A stretch of DNA of 64,000 nt from NCBI GenBank assembly GCA_001464115.1, contig LNES01000006.1, forward strand, positions 186,001 through 250,000, given 5' to 3'. The notes below the pieces were generated by a model, which was given only the letters and a program-made list of their open reading frames with translations, had not been told where the DNA came from and did not search any database. Shown here in pieces: positions 8,954-18,221 of this stretch. The translations under genes and the position numbers were made by a program. Source of the DNA: Chlamydiae bacterium Ga0074140. Lineage in GTDB: Bacteria; Chlamydiota; Chlamydiia; Chlamydiales; Rhabdochlamydiaceae. How positions within the stretch are numbered: position 1 is the stretch's first letter; each line of letters opens with the position of its first letter.

Positions 8954-9146
8954 TTCACCACAGAGACACAGAGAAAGATGAGGTTGCACAGAGGCAAGAG
9001 AACAATTCTTCTTTTTGCTGGAGAGCAAAAAGAAAAAACTCCGTCCGCTATCGCGGCAGAAGCCTCATTTTTTGCTCTCTAGCAAAAAGGGAGTTCTCCT
9101 CCTTATCTCTGTGCAACCTCATCTTTCTCTGTGTCTCTGTGGTGAA
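8954..9146. repeat. Inverted-repeat element, family A, copy 1
   Basis: About 40 bp of perfect terminal inverted repeat (TTCACCACAGAGACACAGAG..., continuing AAAGATGAGGTTGCACAGAG) enclose about 110 bp with two further small hairpins (GCAAAAAG type). The element fills the 286-bp gap between the metal ATPase and the glutamate dehydrogenase genes. Other copies stand at 17960-18095 and 24616-24795. There is no transposase; it is either a MITE-like element or a large transcribed hairpin. Confidence 0.9.
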
Positions 9147-9205
9147 TCTTTACGCCCTTACAGCATAAGTTGCAGGAAGTGAGAGAGTGTGTTATGGAGT
9201 GAGGT

Positions 9206-12200
9206 ATGACGGTTGATCCGCAAAAGCTGCTCTCCGATGCGTTGCAGAAGGAGAGCAAAAAGTTTGAAGAGTTCTACCTCTGGATCTGCGCACACATGCC
9301 TCCGAGTTTTTTTGAGGAGGTTAAAGGAGACAACCTTCTCCTAGTGACGCACAACTTGATGGGTCTCAACCTTCAAGAGTTCACCTCGCATATCCACATG
9401 AAGGGAGGAGCTTTTTCTCTCTGTCTCGATAGCCCCACGGCAGATCAAGAGATCTTAAAGCACTACAGACGCTTTGGCATCAAAGACTATTGTGCCTTTG
9501 TCTCCAATGCACCACCTCCTTTTCCGGATATGACATCCCCACTTCGCATTGCGATTTTGGATTTCACGGGCCTCCCTGAAAAGGGAAGAGAGATCCTTTC
9601 TTCAGATAGGCAGAAGGGCGTTCTGGAACTGGTCAAAACCCGTAATCCTCAGGTGACGGATGAGGAGTTCAAAAAACTCATCGAGGGAATCTCTCCCCGC
9701 TTTTTGCGCGCTCTCGGGAATGAGAGGCTTATCATGGCGCTTGAAATGTTCTTCCGCGCCAAAACACGCGATCAGTGCCAATACGAGGTGCGCTACGTGG
9801 AAGATTGGGCGAAGAAAAAAGAGACCCCCTCTCTGCAGATCGTCTTCGCCTGGAAAAATGTACCAAAACACGACTTCCTATTTCGTCTGGCAAAAATGAT
9901 CCATCGGCATGGGCTTGCGCTCAAGCGGGTGAATGCGACATACATCGACTCCTACAGCAAAGAGAATATCCTGATTCTCTCGATGGGTCTTCACGGCATC
10001 CACGGCAAGGCCGCATGGGAAGAGGCGGATATCCACGACTTTTTGCAGGAGATGGTCACCCTCAAATACTTTGAAGGGTTGGAAGAGATCGAAAAGCAGT
10101 TTGTCGATTCGGGTCTTGTGCGCGGTAATATCGGCAATCTATTGAAATCGCTTACCTACTTCGTGCACCAGGTGCTTTTGCACGAAGATCTGCACATGTA
10201 CTCGTTCGAGAAGATCGTTGAAGGATTTTGTCGGCACCCTGAACTGACCGTACAGGTGGCGCAGGCATTCGAGGCCAAATTTCATCCCGAGAAGAAGAAC
10301 CTCACCGAGCATGAAAATATTCAGAAGAGCTTCTTTAAGCTGGTCGATGAGGTCGATACAGGCCAGGAGATCAATGATCGCCGCAGAAAAAACATCTTAA
10401 AGCAGGCGATGAACGCCGTTGTTTTCTGTCTCAAGACCAACTTCTACCGCAATAACAAGATCGCCCACTCTTTCCGCTTCGATCCTAAATATCTCAACTC
10501 TGTTCCCTACAAACGCGAGGATAAATTCCCCGAACTTCCCTATGCAATCTTCTTCATGAAAGGAATGCATTTTCTTGGTTTTCATACTCGATTTAAAGAC
10601 CTTTCGCGCGGAGGCTTGCGCACGGTTCTTCCGCAGCGCATGGAGCAGATGGTGGCCGAGCAGAACAACGTCTTTTCCGAGTGCTACGGCCTGGCCTATA
10701 CCCAGCAGAAAAAAAACAAAGACATTCCCGAGGGTGGGGCTAAGGGAATCATCTTCCTAGAGCCCTATGAAAGCCTGGCAATCGAGGGAGAGATCTACAA
10801 ACGAGAGCTCAAAGAGGCAGGACTTTCTGCACAAGAGATCGAAAGTCGACTTACCGCCTTTCATAGCGAACATAGACTCGAGTATCTCTACCAGTCGCAA
10901 CGCGCCTACATCGACAGCTTTATGACTCTCATCAATTGTGAACTTGATGGGAAACTGAAGGCTAAGGACATTGTCGATTACTGGAATAAACCCGAATATA
11001 TCTATCTCGGTCCTGACGAGAATATGCACAACGAGATGATCGTCTGGATCGCAAATTACAGCAAAGCCTCTGGTTATAAACCCGGGGGCTCGTTCATCAC
11101 AAGCAAACCGGGCGCTGGCATCAACCACAAAGAGTATGGGGTCACCTCTTTCGGTGTGAATGTCTACATGGAAGAGGTGCTGAAATATCTAGGTATCGAT
11201 CCCAAAACGACCGGTTTTACCATAAAAATGTCTGGTGGTCCCGATGGCGATGTCGCGGGGAACCAGCTTCTCAACCTCGCGCGTTTTTATCCCAATACGG
11301 CAAAACTTCTCGCTCTAACAGACGGATCCGGTACGATCTCCGACCCACAGGGTCTCGATCTCAAAATTCTCGAACAGCTCTTCCGCGAAGGAAAGCCGAT
11401 CCGCTTCTATCCTCCAGAAAAACTTGCTGAAGGAGGGTTCCTCCTCGATATCCGCACCAAGCGCGAGCAGACTGCCTACGCTCAACAGACTCTTTGCTGG
11501 CGAAAAAAAGAGGGAAAACTCCTAGAAGATTGGCTGTCGGGCAATGAGATGAACCATCTCTACCGCTTGAATGTTCATCAGACAAAAGCGGATGTTTTTA
11601 TCCCCGCAGGAGGCCGTCCGCGCACTTTAAACGACCTCAACTTTAAAGAGTTTCTCGATGAGGCGGGTAAACCGACTTCAAAAGCGATCGTCGAAGGAGC
11701 CAACCTCTACCTCACTCCCTGGGCTCGCCATGCGCTCGAAAAGCTCGGCGTTCTCATCATCAAAGATAGCTCAGCAAACAAGGGCGGAGTTACCTGCTCC
11801 TCTTTCGAGGTTCTCTGCGGCCTCTGCCTATCCGAAGAGGAGTTTATTAAAGAGAAACCGATTCTAATGAAGGAAATTCTGGATATCATCCGCGCGCGTG
11901 CGCTTGATGAAGCAAAACTCCTGTTGCGCACGCACAAAGAAACCCGCGCCTTTCTCACAGATATTTCTGAATGGATCTCTGAGAAAATCAATACCTTTAT
12001 GTACCAACTTCTCGACTATCTGCAGCCACTTCCTCTTTCGAACGACCCTAAAGATCCTCTCACTCGCTGCTTACTCAACTACTGCCCGCCTCTTCTGCGC
12101 ACAAAATATGAAAAACGCGTGCTAAACGAAATCCCCGACATCCATAAAAAAGCGGTCATCGCCTGCTACATCGCTTCTAGGCTTGTTTATAGCCGTGGAT

Positions 12201-12271
12201 TAGATTGGGCTCCATCTGTTGTAGATGTGTTGCCCATTTTGTCAAATGATCCTGCAATCCTAAACGGATAG
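9206..12271 (+). CDS. Large NAD-type glutamate dehydrogenase (about 115 kDa class)
   Basis: Cytoplasmic enzyme oxidising glutamate to 2-oxoglutarate and ammonia, 1021 residues, the size of the GDH2-like class rather than the 450-residue bacterial form. Catalytic-domain motifs are present: LSRGGLRTVLPQR, the PEGGAKGIIFLEP loop, and the Rossmann region around KMSGGPDGDVAGNQLL and FIPAGGRPRTLND. The 500-residue N-terminal part is the regulatory region of this class. Glutamate oxidation would feed carbon into the TCA cycle of an organism living on host amino acids. The gene stands alone, preceded by repeat element A1 and convergent with the nuclease gene 20 bp downstream. The ATG is preceded by GGAGTGAGGT. 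Confidence 0.93.
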   Translation: MTVDPQKLLSDALQKESKKFEEFYLWICAHMPPSFFEEVKGDNLLLVTHNLMGLNLQEFTSHIHMKGGAFSLCLDSPTADQEILKHYRRFGIKDYCAFVSNAPPPFPDMTSPLRIAILDFTGLPEKGREILSSDRQKGVLELVKTRNPQVTDEEFKKLIEGISPRFLRALGNERLIMALEMFFRAKTRDQCQYEVRYVEDWAKKKETPSLQIVFAWKNVPKHDFLFRLAKMIHRHGLALKRVNATYIDSYSKENILILSMGLHGIHGKAAWEEADIHDFLQEMVTLKYFEGLEEIEKQFVDSGLVRGNIGNLLKSLTYFVHQVLLHEDLHMYSFEKIVEGFCRHPELTVQVAQAFEAKFHPEKKNLTEHENIQKSFFKLVDEVDTGQEINDRRRKNILKQAMNAVVFCLKTNFYRNNKIAHSFRFDPKYLNSVPYKREDKFPELPYAIFFMKGMHFLGFHTRFKDLSRGGLRTVLPQRMEQMVAEQNNVFSECYGLAYTQQKKNKDIPEGGAKGIIFLEPYESLAIEGEIYKRELKEAGLSAQEIESRLTAFHSEHRLEYLYQSQRAYIDSFMTLINCELDGKLKAKDIVDYWNKPEYIYLGPDENMHNEMIVWIANYSKASGYKPGGSFITSKPGAGINHKEYGVTSFGVNVYMEEVLKYLGIDPKTTGFTIKMSGGPDGDVAGNQLLNLARFYPNTAKLLALTDGSGTISDPQGLDLKILEQLFREGKPIRFYPPEKLAEGGFLLDIRTKREQTAYAQQTLCWRKKEGKLLEDWLSGNEMNHLYRLNVHQTKADVFIPAGGRPRTLNDLNFKEFLDEAGKPTSKAIVEGANLYLTPWARHALEKLGVLIIKDSSANKGGVTCSSFEVLCGLCLSEEEFIKEKPILMKEILDIIRARALDEAKLLLRTHKETRAFLTDISEWISEKINTFMYQLLDYLQPLPLSNDPKDPLTRCLLNYCPPLLRTKYEKRVLNEIPDIHKKAVIACYIASRLVYSRGLDWAPSVVDVLPILSNDPAILNG

Positions 12272-12291
12272 ACGGCTCATCAACAATCAGT

Positions 12292-13392
12292 TTATCTCTT
12301 TCGTGTTCTCTTTTTCTTTTCTTTTGATATCGAGCTCAGTTCAGCCTCAATTTCTTCGACCGTAGGAAGACTTGACTTCAGTTCTTTTGGAAGCTTTTCA
12401 ACCAACTTCGCTTCAAATTCTGCAACTCCAATCGGTCGATTGAAATTTCTTAGCACGTATTCAGCAAACACATTGTTTTTTGTCTTACACAGGATGATCC
12501 CAATGGTGGGCTGATCGCTCACATGCCTTAACTGATCGTCTACTGCGGAGAGATAGGCGCTCATTTGCCCTGCATCGCGACTGTCAAACTCTCCTCCTTT
12601 GAGTTCCACAATGATGTAGCATCGTAGTTTTAGATGGTAAAACAGCAAATCGATATACAGAGTTTTTTCCCCCGCATTAACTGGGTACTGTTGACCAACG
12701 AATGCAAATCCCTGTCCCAACTCCACCAAAAACTTCTGAATGTGTTTAACGAGACCATCTTCCAAGTCTTTTTCCAAATACGCCTTGTGTAATGTGAGGA
12801 AGTCGAATAGGTAAGGGTCTTTCAAAGATTGTTGAGCTAGGTCCGATTGAGGGGCTGGTAATGCTGCCTGAAAGTTAGTGATTGCTTTTCCTTCCCTACG
12901 GTACACGTCGTTTTCGATCCAAACTGCAAGCACACTTCTGCTTAGCCCGTTTTCTATGGATTTCTGCGCGTACCATAGGCGTTCTGCTGTATCTTTAACT
13001 TTTTCAAGGATGAGTGCATTATGTCCCCAGGGAATAGAAAATACGGGGAGATAAGCTAATTGTGCCACAGCTTGTGGCACTTTTGCATATGCTTGGTAGA
13101 ATGCTTTCATCCTAAACATATTGCGCCTCGAGAACCCTTCGACACCAGGAAACTCATTTTGAAGATCTTTTGCCACCCTTTCCAACACATTGCTTCCCCA
13201 GCTTTCTTGCGTCTGTTTTTCAGAGATTTCCTTTCCAATATCCCAGTACAGTTTGATTAGCTCTCTGTTGGCGGCTATGGCCCCTTTGATCTGAGCTGAT
13301 CGTATTTTAGTCTTCAATGAGGTGATGAATTTCACATAATGCGCTGCTGAGATTTCAGTGTTTTTGACAGTCAGGACCAATTTTTTAGCCAT
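12292..13392 (-). CDS. YhcG/DUF1016-family PDDEXK nuclease
   Basis: Protein of 366 residues of the DUF1016 (YhcG) type. The N-terminal half contains the family signature around ELIKLYWDIGKEISEKQ and WGSNVLERVAKDL. The C-terminal half holds the nuclease core: YIDLLFYHLKLRCYIIVELK, with the ExK pair in VELK, followed by GQMSAYLSAVD. The tail is very basic (KEKKKRTRKR). In other bacteria relatives are often found with restriction or defence genes; here there is no methylase or antitoxin nearby. It is convergent with the dehydrogenase gene and divergent from the autotransporter gene, so it is a single-gene unit, probably acquired horizontally. Its DNA target is unknown. Confidence 0.88.
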   Translation of the reverse strand: MAKKLVLTVKNTEISAAHYVKFITSLKTKIRSAQIKGAIAANRELIKLYWDIGKEISEKQTQESWGSNVLERVAKDLQNEFPGVEGFSRRNMFRMKAFYQAYAKVPQAVAQLAYLPVFSIPWGHNALILEKVKDTAERLWYAQKSIENGLSRSVLAVWIENDVYRREGKAITNFQAALPAPQSDLAQQSLKDPYLFDFLTLHKAYLEKDLEDGLVKHIQKFLVELGQGFAFVGQQYPVNAGEKTLYIDLLFYHLKLRCYIIVELKGGEFDSRDAGQMSAYLSAVDDQLRHVSDQPTIGIILCKTKNNVFAEYVLRNFNRPIGVAEFEAKLVEKLPKELKSSLPTVEEIEAELSSISKEKKKRTRKR

Positions 13393-13587
13393 TGATAGTT
13401 CCTATTTCTTTTTCATGCCACATGCCTACCTCTTATCATCTCGCCCAAGAATTTTTTGCCAAATACAAGGCGCCGGATGATACTGAAAATGAGTTTTCAA
13501 GATGAAGGGAAATTTAAGAAGCTTTGTGGATCAGCCGTGCGATTTTTCTCTTTTGAGAAAAGCTGAATCTCAATAGATTGCAAATTT

Positions 13588-16500
13588 ATGAATAGACTTA
13601 CAAAACTCTCGCTGTCGATTTTTGTCACCTTCTCACTGTGGGAAACGGATCTTTTCTCCGCTTCGAGCACATGGACCAATACGGGTGGCGCCGGACAGCT
13701 TTGGACAAACCCCGCTAACTGGAGCGGAGGGGTCCCCAACGCGCAGGATGCTGACGCGTTTTTACTCAATTCGATTACCTCAGACTGCACCATCGATCTC
13801 AACGGGAACAAGACTCTGGCGAATTTGACGTTCGATGATAACAACAACTACACAGTCTTCACGACTAGTGGGGATCTCAGTTTCAACGCAGACCCCGCTA
13901 CAACGGTGTCCATCACGGTTTCAAATGCGAATGGAGATGGAAACCACAGCATGACCTGCGACATCGGTTTTTCTGATCCGATGACGATCAATCACACCTC
14001 GAACGGAACATTTACCATTTCTGGTCGTTTTAGTACCGGATTCGGACTCTCTCTCACAAAAACTGGAGGAGGAACCACGATCCTCTCTGGAACTACGACT
14101 AATACGATCCTTGATCTTAACCTGATCAATGGTGGAACACTTGTCCTCGCAAAAACGGGCGCGGGCATCACAGCTATGGGAGGATCGGTCCAGCTCACTA
14201 ATGCCGGAACAATCCTGCGGACAGATCAACCAGATCAGTTTAGGAGTGGCACAAACTTTACAATCAATGCGGATACCACCTTTGATCTTAACGACAACAA
14301 TCAAATGATCGCGGGTGCGGGAGGGGTAGGCACCATCGATTTAGGTACGGCGACATTGACACTCGACTCAGGATCTTCAGATTTTCCTGGAGTGATTACC
14401 GGTACAGGGGGAATTACACAAGCAACGAGTGGGCTCTTCATCATGTCGGGAGGCACAGCAAATACCTACACTGGCCTCACTCAGGTTACAGGGGGTACAC
14501 TCGCCCTCAATAAAACCGCTGGAGTGAACGCGCTTGCCGGTAACGTCTCGATTGGTGGAGGAACCCTTCGACTCGATGCTGCCAATCAGATTCCCAACAC
14601 CTCAACGGTGACTCTTTCAAGTGGTTCTTTAGATCTAAATGGAAATGCAGAGACGATCAGCAGCCTGACATTCAATGGTGGTACAGCTTCGCAAGGAGGC
14701 GCTACGCTTACCCTCTCGGGAGCGGGCACCGTCCTTACTATGCGCAACGTGACACTTCCTGGCCCGGTGACTATCGGAGGAAATGCGACCTATGATGCCA
14801 CAAACGTTGGGACCGCAACGATTTCAGGCAACGTCAATCTTAACGCTGGAACGCGAACTTTCACGGTGAACCACAACGCCTCCAACACGATCGACATGAC
14901 CGTGGGCGGCATTATTAGTAACGGCGCGGTGGTCAAGAGCGGTGCAGGGGTCCTCGAATTCACGGGTGCGAATACTTATTTTGGAGGAACAACCGTCTCA
15001 GCAGGAACGCTCCAGGGCAACACCTCGAGTCTTGTAGGTCTGATCACTAACAACTCAGCTATTGTGTTCGACCAGACGACAAACGGGAACTTCACTGGAA
15101 TTATAAGCGGATCGGGTACAGTCACAAAGCAGAATAGCGGAACGGTCTCCATCGGCCTAGCACAAAGCTATTCTGGAACCACCACGGTAAGCGCAGGAAC
15201 ACTCCGAGCATTGAACTTAAATGTCTTTCCTGCCTCTTCAAACTATGTCGTAAATGGCACTCTAGATCTGAATGGATTTAGCCAACAAATTGCGAGTTTG
15301 AGTGGATCGGGAACCGTCTCAACGGGCGGCGGTGGTGTACTGACGATAGCTCTTAATTCAGACTCTACTTTTAGCGGCGCCATTACGGGAATCGGGGGGC
15401 TAGCCAAAGAAGGACCTGCGACTCTCACACTTTCTGGTTCGGCCAGCTATGCGGGTGCAACAACCATTCTTGGCACACTGCGCGGAGGAGCAGCAAATGC
15501 TTTCTCAGTGGCGTCCAACCATTCGGTGGGCGGAACGCTTGATTTAGGCGGCTTCGACCAAGGAATTGGAGGCTTAAACGGTAGCAGTACAGGCATTGTG
15601 GCGCTGGGAGCAAATACACTGACCTGCTTAGGCTTCGGTGCTGATACCTTTTTCAGCGGAACAATCACCGGTGTTGGTGGTTCCTTCACCTTGCAGAGTA
15701 GTAACACTCTCACCTTTTCTAGCATCAGCCCAAATACCTATTCCGGACTTACAACTGTCGCGAGTGGAACGCTTGCCCTCAACAAAACTCCGGGCATTAA
15801 CGCCATCGGAGGAGATGCCACTGTCAACAGTCTAGGAACGCTTCGATTGAATGCTTCCAATCAGATTCCCGACACCTCTGCGCTCACAGTCAATGGAACC
15901 TTCAACCTCAATAATTTTTCTGAGGCGATCGGCTCGCTTGCAGGCTCTGGAAGCGTCACGCTCGGAAGCGGGCAGCTTACGACAGGTGCGAGCGCTTCCA
16001 CCACTTTTTCGGGAGCGATCAGCGGAGTGGGTGGATCTCTCGTCAAGCAAGGCGCAACGACATTTATCCTGACAGGAACCAACTCCTATTCTGGAGGAAC
16101 CACCGTTTCAGCGGGAACACTTCAGGGAAACAGTTCAAGTCTTCAAGGCAATATCCTGAATAATGCTGCGCTTGTCTTCGATCAAGCGACTACAGGCACC
16201 TACGCAGGCGTGTTAACCGGTAACGGCACTCTTACAAAACAGAATAGCGGCGACCTGATTGTATCGGGTGCGAGCCCTGCTTTTACAGGGACAACAGCTG
16301 TTTCTGCAGGAAGGCTCTCTGTGAATGGATCTCTAGCCTCAAGCGCGATGACAGTCGGAGCCAGTGGTACATTGGGAGGAACGGGAACGATCACAGCTCC
16401 CATTACCTTGAACGGCACCCTTGCTCCCGGTAATAGCATCGGAACGATTACCATCGTCGGAGATCTAGTCCAAACATCTGGTTCAACACTTGAGATCGAA

Positions 16501-17937
16501 ATAAGCCCAACGGATGCAGACCGTGTGAATATCACGGGAACCTACACGATCGACCCAGGGGCTAGACTGCTCATCATCCCCGAAGCGGGTGTGTATCCTT
16601 CAAGTTTTACGCGTATCATTGTCGATGCTCCGCCAGGAGCGCTCACTGGAACATTTTCGACGGTTGAGGTCACACTGCCCACCTTCGCAGTATCTGTAAT
16701 CTATGATGTAGGGGCTGGCGACGTCATTTTGGCCAGTATCTCAGAGCTTCCTTTCTCCGATGTCATCATGGGAGGCAACGCAGGCGCGGTAGCAACCTGC
16801 TTGGATACCCTTGCAGCACCTGCAGGAAGCGATCTGGAGATCGTACTTGCTGAGCTCCGCATGATTCCGACTGTTGAAGGTCTTAGTGAAGCCCTCGCTC
16901 TTCTTCAACCTTCACAATTTACGGCATTGGCTCTCGCACAAGAAAATGCAACACTCTACACCAACGATGCGATCTTCTACCGGCTGGGACAAAATACCAG
17001 AATCTGCCCTCGCCCTTGTGCAAAAACAACTACCAAATCCAACCGCAGACGCCGTTCTGCTCCTCCAGAAACAGAGACCTGCACAGCAGAAAAAAACCGC
17101 GCCTTCTGGGCAGCTCCCTATGGCGCTTTGAGTACACAGCGTAGACAAAACCAGCAACCTGGATTCTCCACAGGAACTGGTGGTGCCGTATTCGGGGCGG
17201 ACTTTAATCCCACAGACATATGGACCTTTGGCGGAGCTCTTGGATATAGCTATGTTGATCTCGACTGGAAAGATAGTCGCGGACATGCCGCGATGCAAAA
17301 TGGATATGGCGCCCTCTATACCAGTGCGGTCGGAAAATATGCCTATTTCTTCGGCAGCGCGATTGGAAGTTATAACCATTATAACGCGCGTCGTCATATC
17401 GTCTTTGGCGATGGACTACTGACGGATATCAATCGAAACGCGCACAGCAACCACAACGGCTGGCAGGGATCGGGTCACGCGCAGGGAGGATTCTTCTTCG
17501 GCACAAATCTGCAATTCTCTCCCTTTGCGCGCGCAGACTACATTTTCGTTCATGAAAACAGCTTTAATGAACATGGTGCCAATAGCCTTGATCTCCATGT
17601 CGAAAAGAAGAACTCCGACCTTCTCGAAGTAGAAGCGGGCATCGAGCTCTCTCGCTGCTTCACAATGAGCAAAAATAAGGTCTCTCCTTCGCTCGGATTA
17701 AGTGTCATCCGCGAATGGCGCTTCATGGGCAGCCGCTACAAATCGAGTTTTGATGCCTCCTCCTGCGTCATGGGTACAAAGGGAATCAACCCAGATCGCA
17801 CACTCTTCAGCGGTGAACTCGGCCTCACCATTCTTCTTCCCAATGAGAACCGCACCCTCTCCTTTGACTACCAAGGAAAATGGGGAAGACATTTCCAAGA
17901 CAATCGCCTGATGGCGCAATTCCTTCTCCGCTTCTAG
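13588..17937 (+). CDS. Autotransporter adhesin with beta-strand repeats
   Basis: Type V secreted outer-membrane protein of 1449 residues. A signal peptide occupies residues 1 to about 25. The passenger is built of Gly/Thr/Ser-rich autotransporter-associated strand repeats: YSGGTTVSAGTLQGN-type units occur at least four times, and two roughly 70-residue blocks starting at TGLTQVTGGTLALNKT and SGLTTVASGTLALNKT are near copies. Residues about 1165-1449 form the translocator beta barrel (AFWAAPYGAL at its beginning), ending in the membrane-insertion signal FLLRF. A basic RRRR linker and two Cys pairs stand between passenger and barrel. It differs from classical Chlamydiaceae Pmp proteins in lacking obvious GGAI/FxxN repeats. 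Likely an adhesin or surface protein. The Shine-Dalgarno is weak. Confidence 0.92.
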   Translation: MNRLTKLSLSIFVTFSLWETDLFSASSTWTNTGGAGQLWTNPANWSGGVPNAQDADAFLLNSITSDCTIDLNGNKTLANLTFDDNNNYTVFTTSGDLSFNADPATTVSITVSNANGDGNHSMTCDIGFSDPMTINHTSNGTFTISGRFSTGFGLSLTKTGGGTTILSGTTTNTILDLNLINGGTLVLAKTGAGITAMGGSVQLTNAGTILRTDQPDQFRSGTNFTINADTTFDLNDNNQMIAGAGGVGTIDLGTATLTLDSGSSDFPGVITGTGGITQATSGLFIMSGGTANTYTGLTQVTGGTLALNKTAGVNALAGNVSIGGGTLRLDAANQIPNTSTVTLSSGSLDLNGNAETISSLTFNGGTASQGGATLTLSGAGTVLTMRNVTLPGPVTIGGNATYDATNVGTATISGNVNLNAGTRTFTVNHNASNTIDMTVGGIISNGAVVKSGAGVLEFTGANTYFGGTTVSAGTLQGNTSSLVGLITNNSAIVFDQTTNGNFTGIISGSGTVTKQNSGTVSIGLAQSYSGTTTVSAGTLRALNLNVFPASSNYVVNGTLDLNGFSQQIASLSGSGTVSTGGGGVLTIALNSDSTFSGAITGIGGLAKEGPATLTLSGSASYAGATTILGTLRGGAANAFSVASNHSVGGTLDLGGFDQGIGGLNGSSTGIVALGANTLTCLGFGADTFFSGTITGVGGSFTLQSSNTLTFSSISPNTYSGLTTVASGTLALNKTPGINAIGGDATVNSLGTLRLNASNQIPDTSALTVNGTFNLNNFSEAIGSLAGSGSVTLGSGQLTTGASASTTFSGAISGVGGSLVKQGATTFILTGTNSYSGGTTVSAGTLQGNSSSLQGNILNNAALVFDQATTGTYAGVLTGNGTLTKQNSGDLIVSGASPAFTGTTAVSAGRLSVNGSLASSAMTVGASGTLGGTGTITAPITLNGTLAPGNSIGTITIVGDLVQTSGSTLEIEISPTDADRVNITGTYTIDPGARLLIIPEAGVYPSSFTRIIVDAPPGALTGTFSTVEVTLPTFAVSVIYDVGAGDVILASISELPFSDVIMGGNAGAVATCLDTLAAPAGSDLEIVLAELRMIPTVEGLSEALALLQPSQFTALALAQENATLYTNDAIFYRLGQNTRICPRPCAKTTTKSNRRRRSAPPETETCTAEKNRAFWAAPYGALSTQRRQNQQPGFSTGTGGAVFGADFNPTDIWTFGGALGYSYVDLDWKDSRGHAAMQNGYGALYTSAVGKYAYFFGSAIGSYNHYNARRHIVFGDGLLTDINRNAHSNHNGWQGSGHAQGGFFFGTNLQFSPFARADYIFVHENSFNEHGANSLDLHVEKKNSDLLEVEAGIELSRCFTMSKNKVSPSLGLSVIREWRFMGSRYKSSFDASSCVMGTKGINPDRTLFSGELGLTILLPNENRTLSFDYQGKWGRHFQDNRLMAQFLLRF

Positions 17938-17959
17938 CTCTAGAGAAAGAAGAAAAGAA

Positions 17960-18095
17960 TTCACCACAGAGACACAGAGAAAGATGAGGTTGCACAGAGG
18001 AAAGAGAGAGGTTTCTGTTTTTGCTTGAGAGCAAAAAAGAAGTTCTTCCTCTTATCTCTGTGCAACCTCATCTTTCTCTGTGTCTCTGTGGTGAA
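17960..18095. repeat. Inverted-repeat element, family A, copy 2
   Basis: The shortest family A copy, 136 bp, with about 40 bp terminal inverted repeats identical in sequence to copy 1 (TTCACCACAGAGACACAGAG...). The middle again carries the GAGAGCAAAA hairpin. It begins 22 nt after the autotransporter stop and could act as its terminator. It ends 56 nt before the CIRCE operator of the heat-shock operon. Confidence 0.9.
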
Positions 18096-18151
18096 TCCCT
18101 CTTTTTTAATTAAACATAACAATTTAACAACAAACAACTTAAAACAACAAT

Positions 18152-18178
18152 CCAGCACTCTCTTTAAAAGACTGCTAA
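18152..18178. promoter_or_regulatory. CIRCE operator (HrcA binding site)
   Basis: CCAGCACTC, nine bases, GACTGCTAA: 15 of 18 arm positions match the CIRCE consensus TTAGCACTC-N9-GAGTGCTAA. It stands 43 bp before the hrcA start codon, so HrcA would repress its own operon. Confidence 0.9.
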
Positions 18179-18184
18179 TTTTTC

Positions 18185-18213
18185 TTGCCTTTGCTTGCCC
18201 CCTTTGCTAGAAT
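18185..18213 (+). promoter_or_regulatory. Probable sigma66/sigma70-type promoter of hrcA
   Basis: TTGCCT and TAGAAT are separated by 17 bp, directly downstream of CIRCE. The -10 box lies 8 bp before the start codon, so the transcript would have almost no leader. A second promoter upstream of CIRCE cannot be excluded. Confidence 0.55.
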
Positions 18214-18221
18214 GCTGGTTT

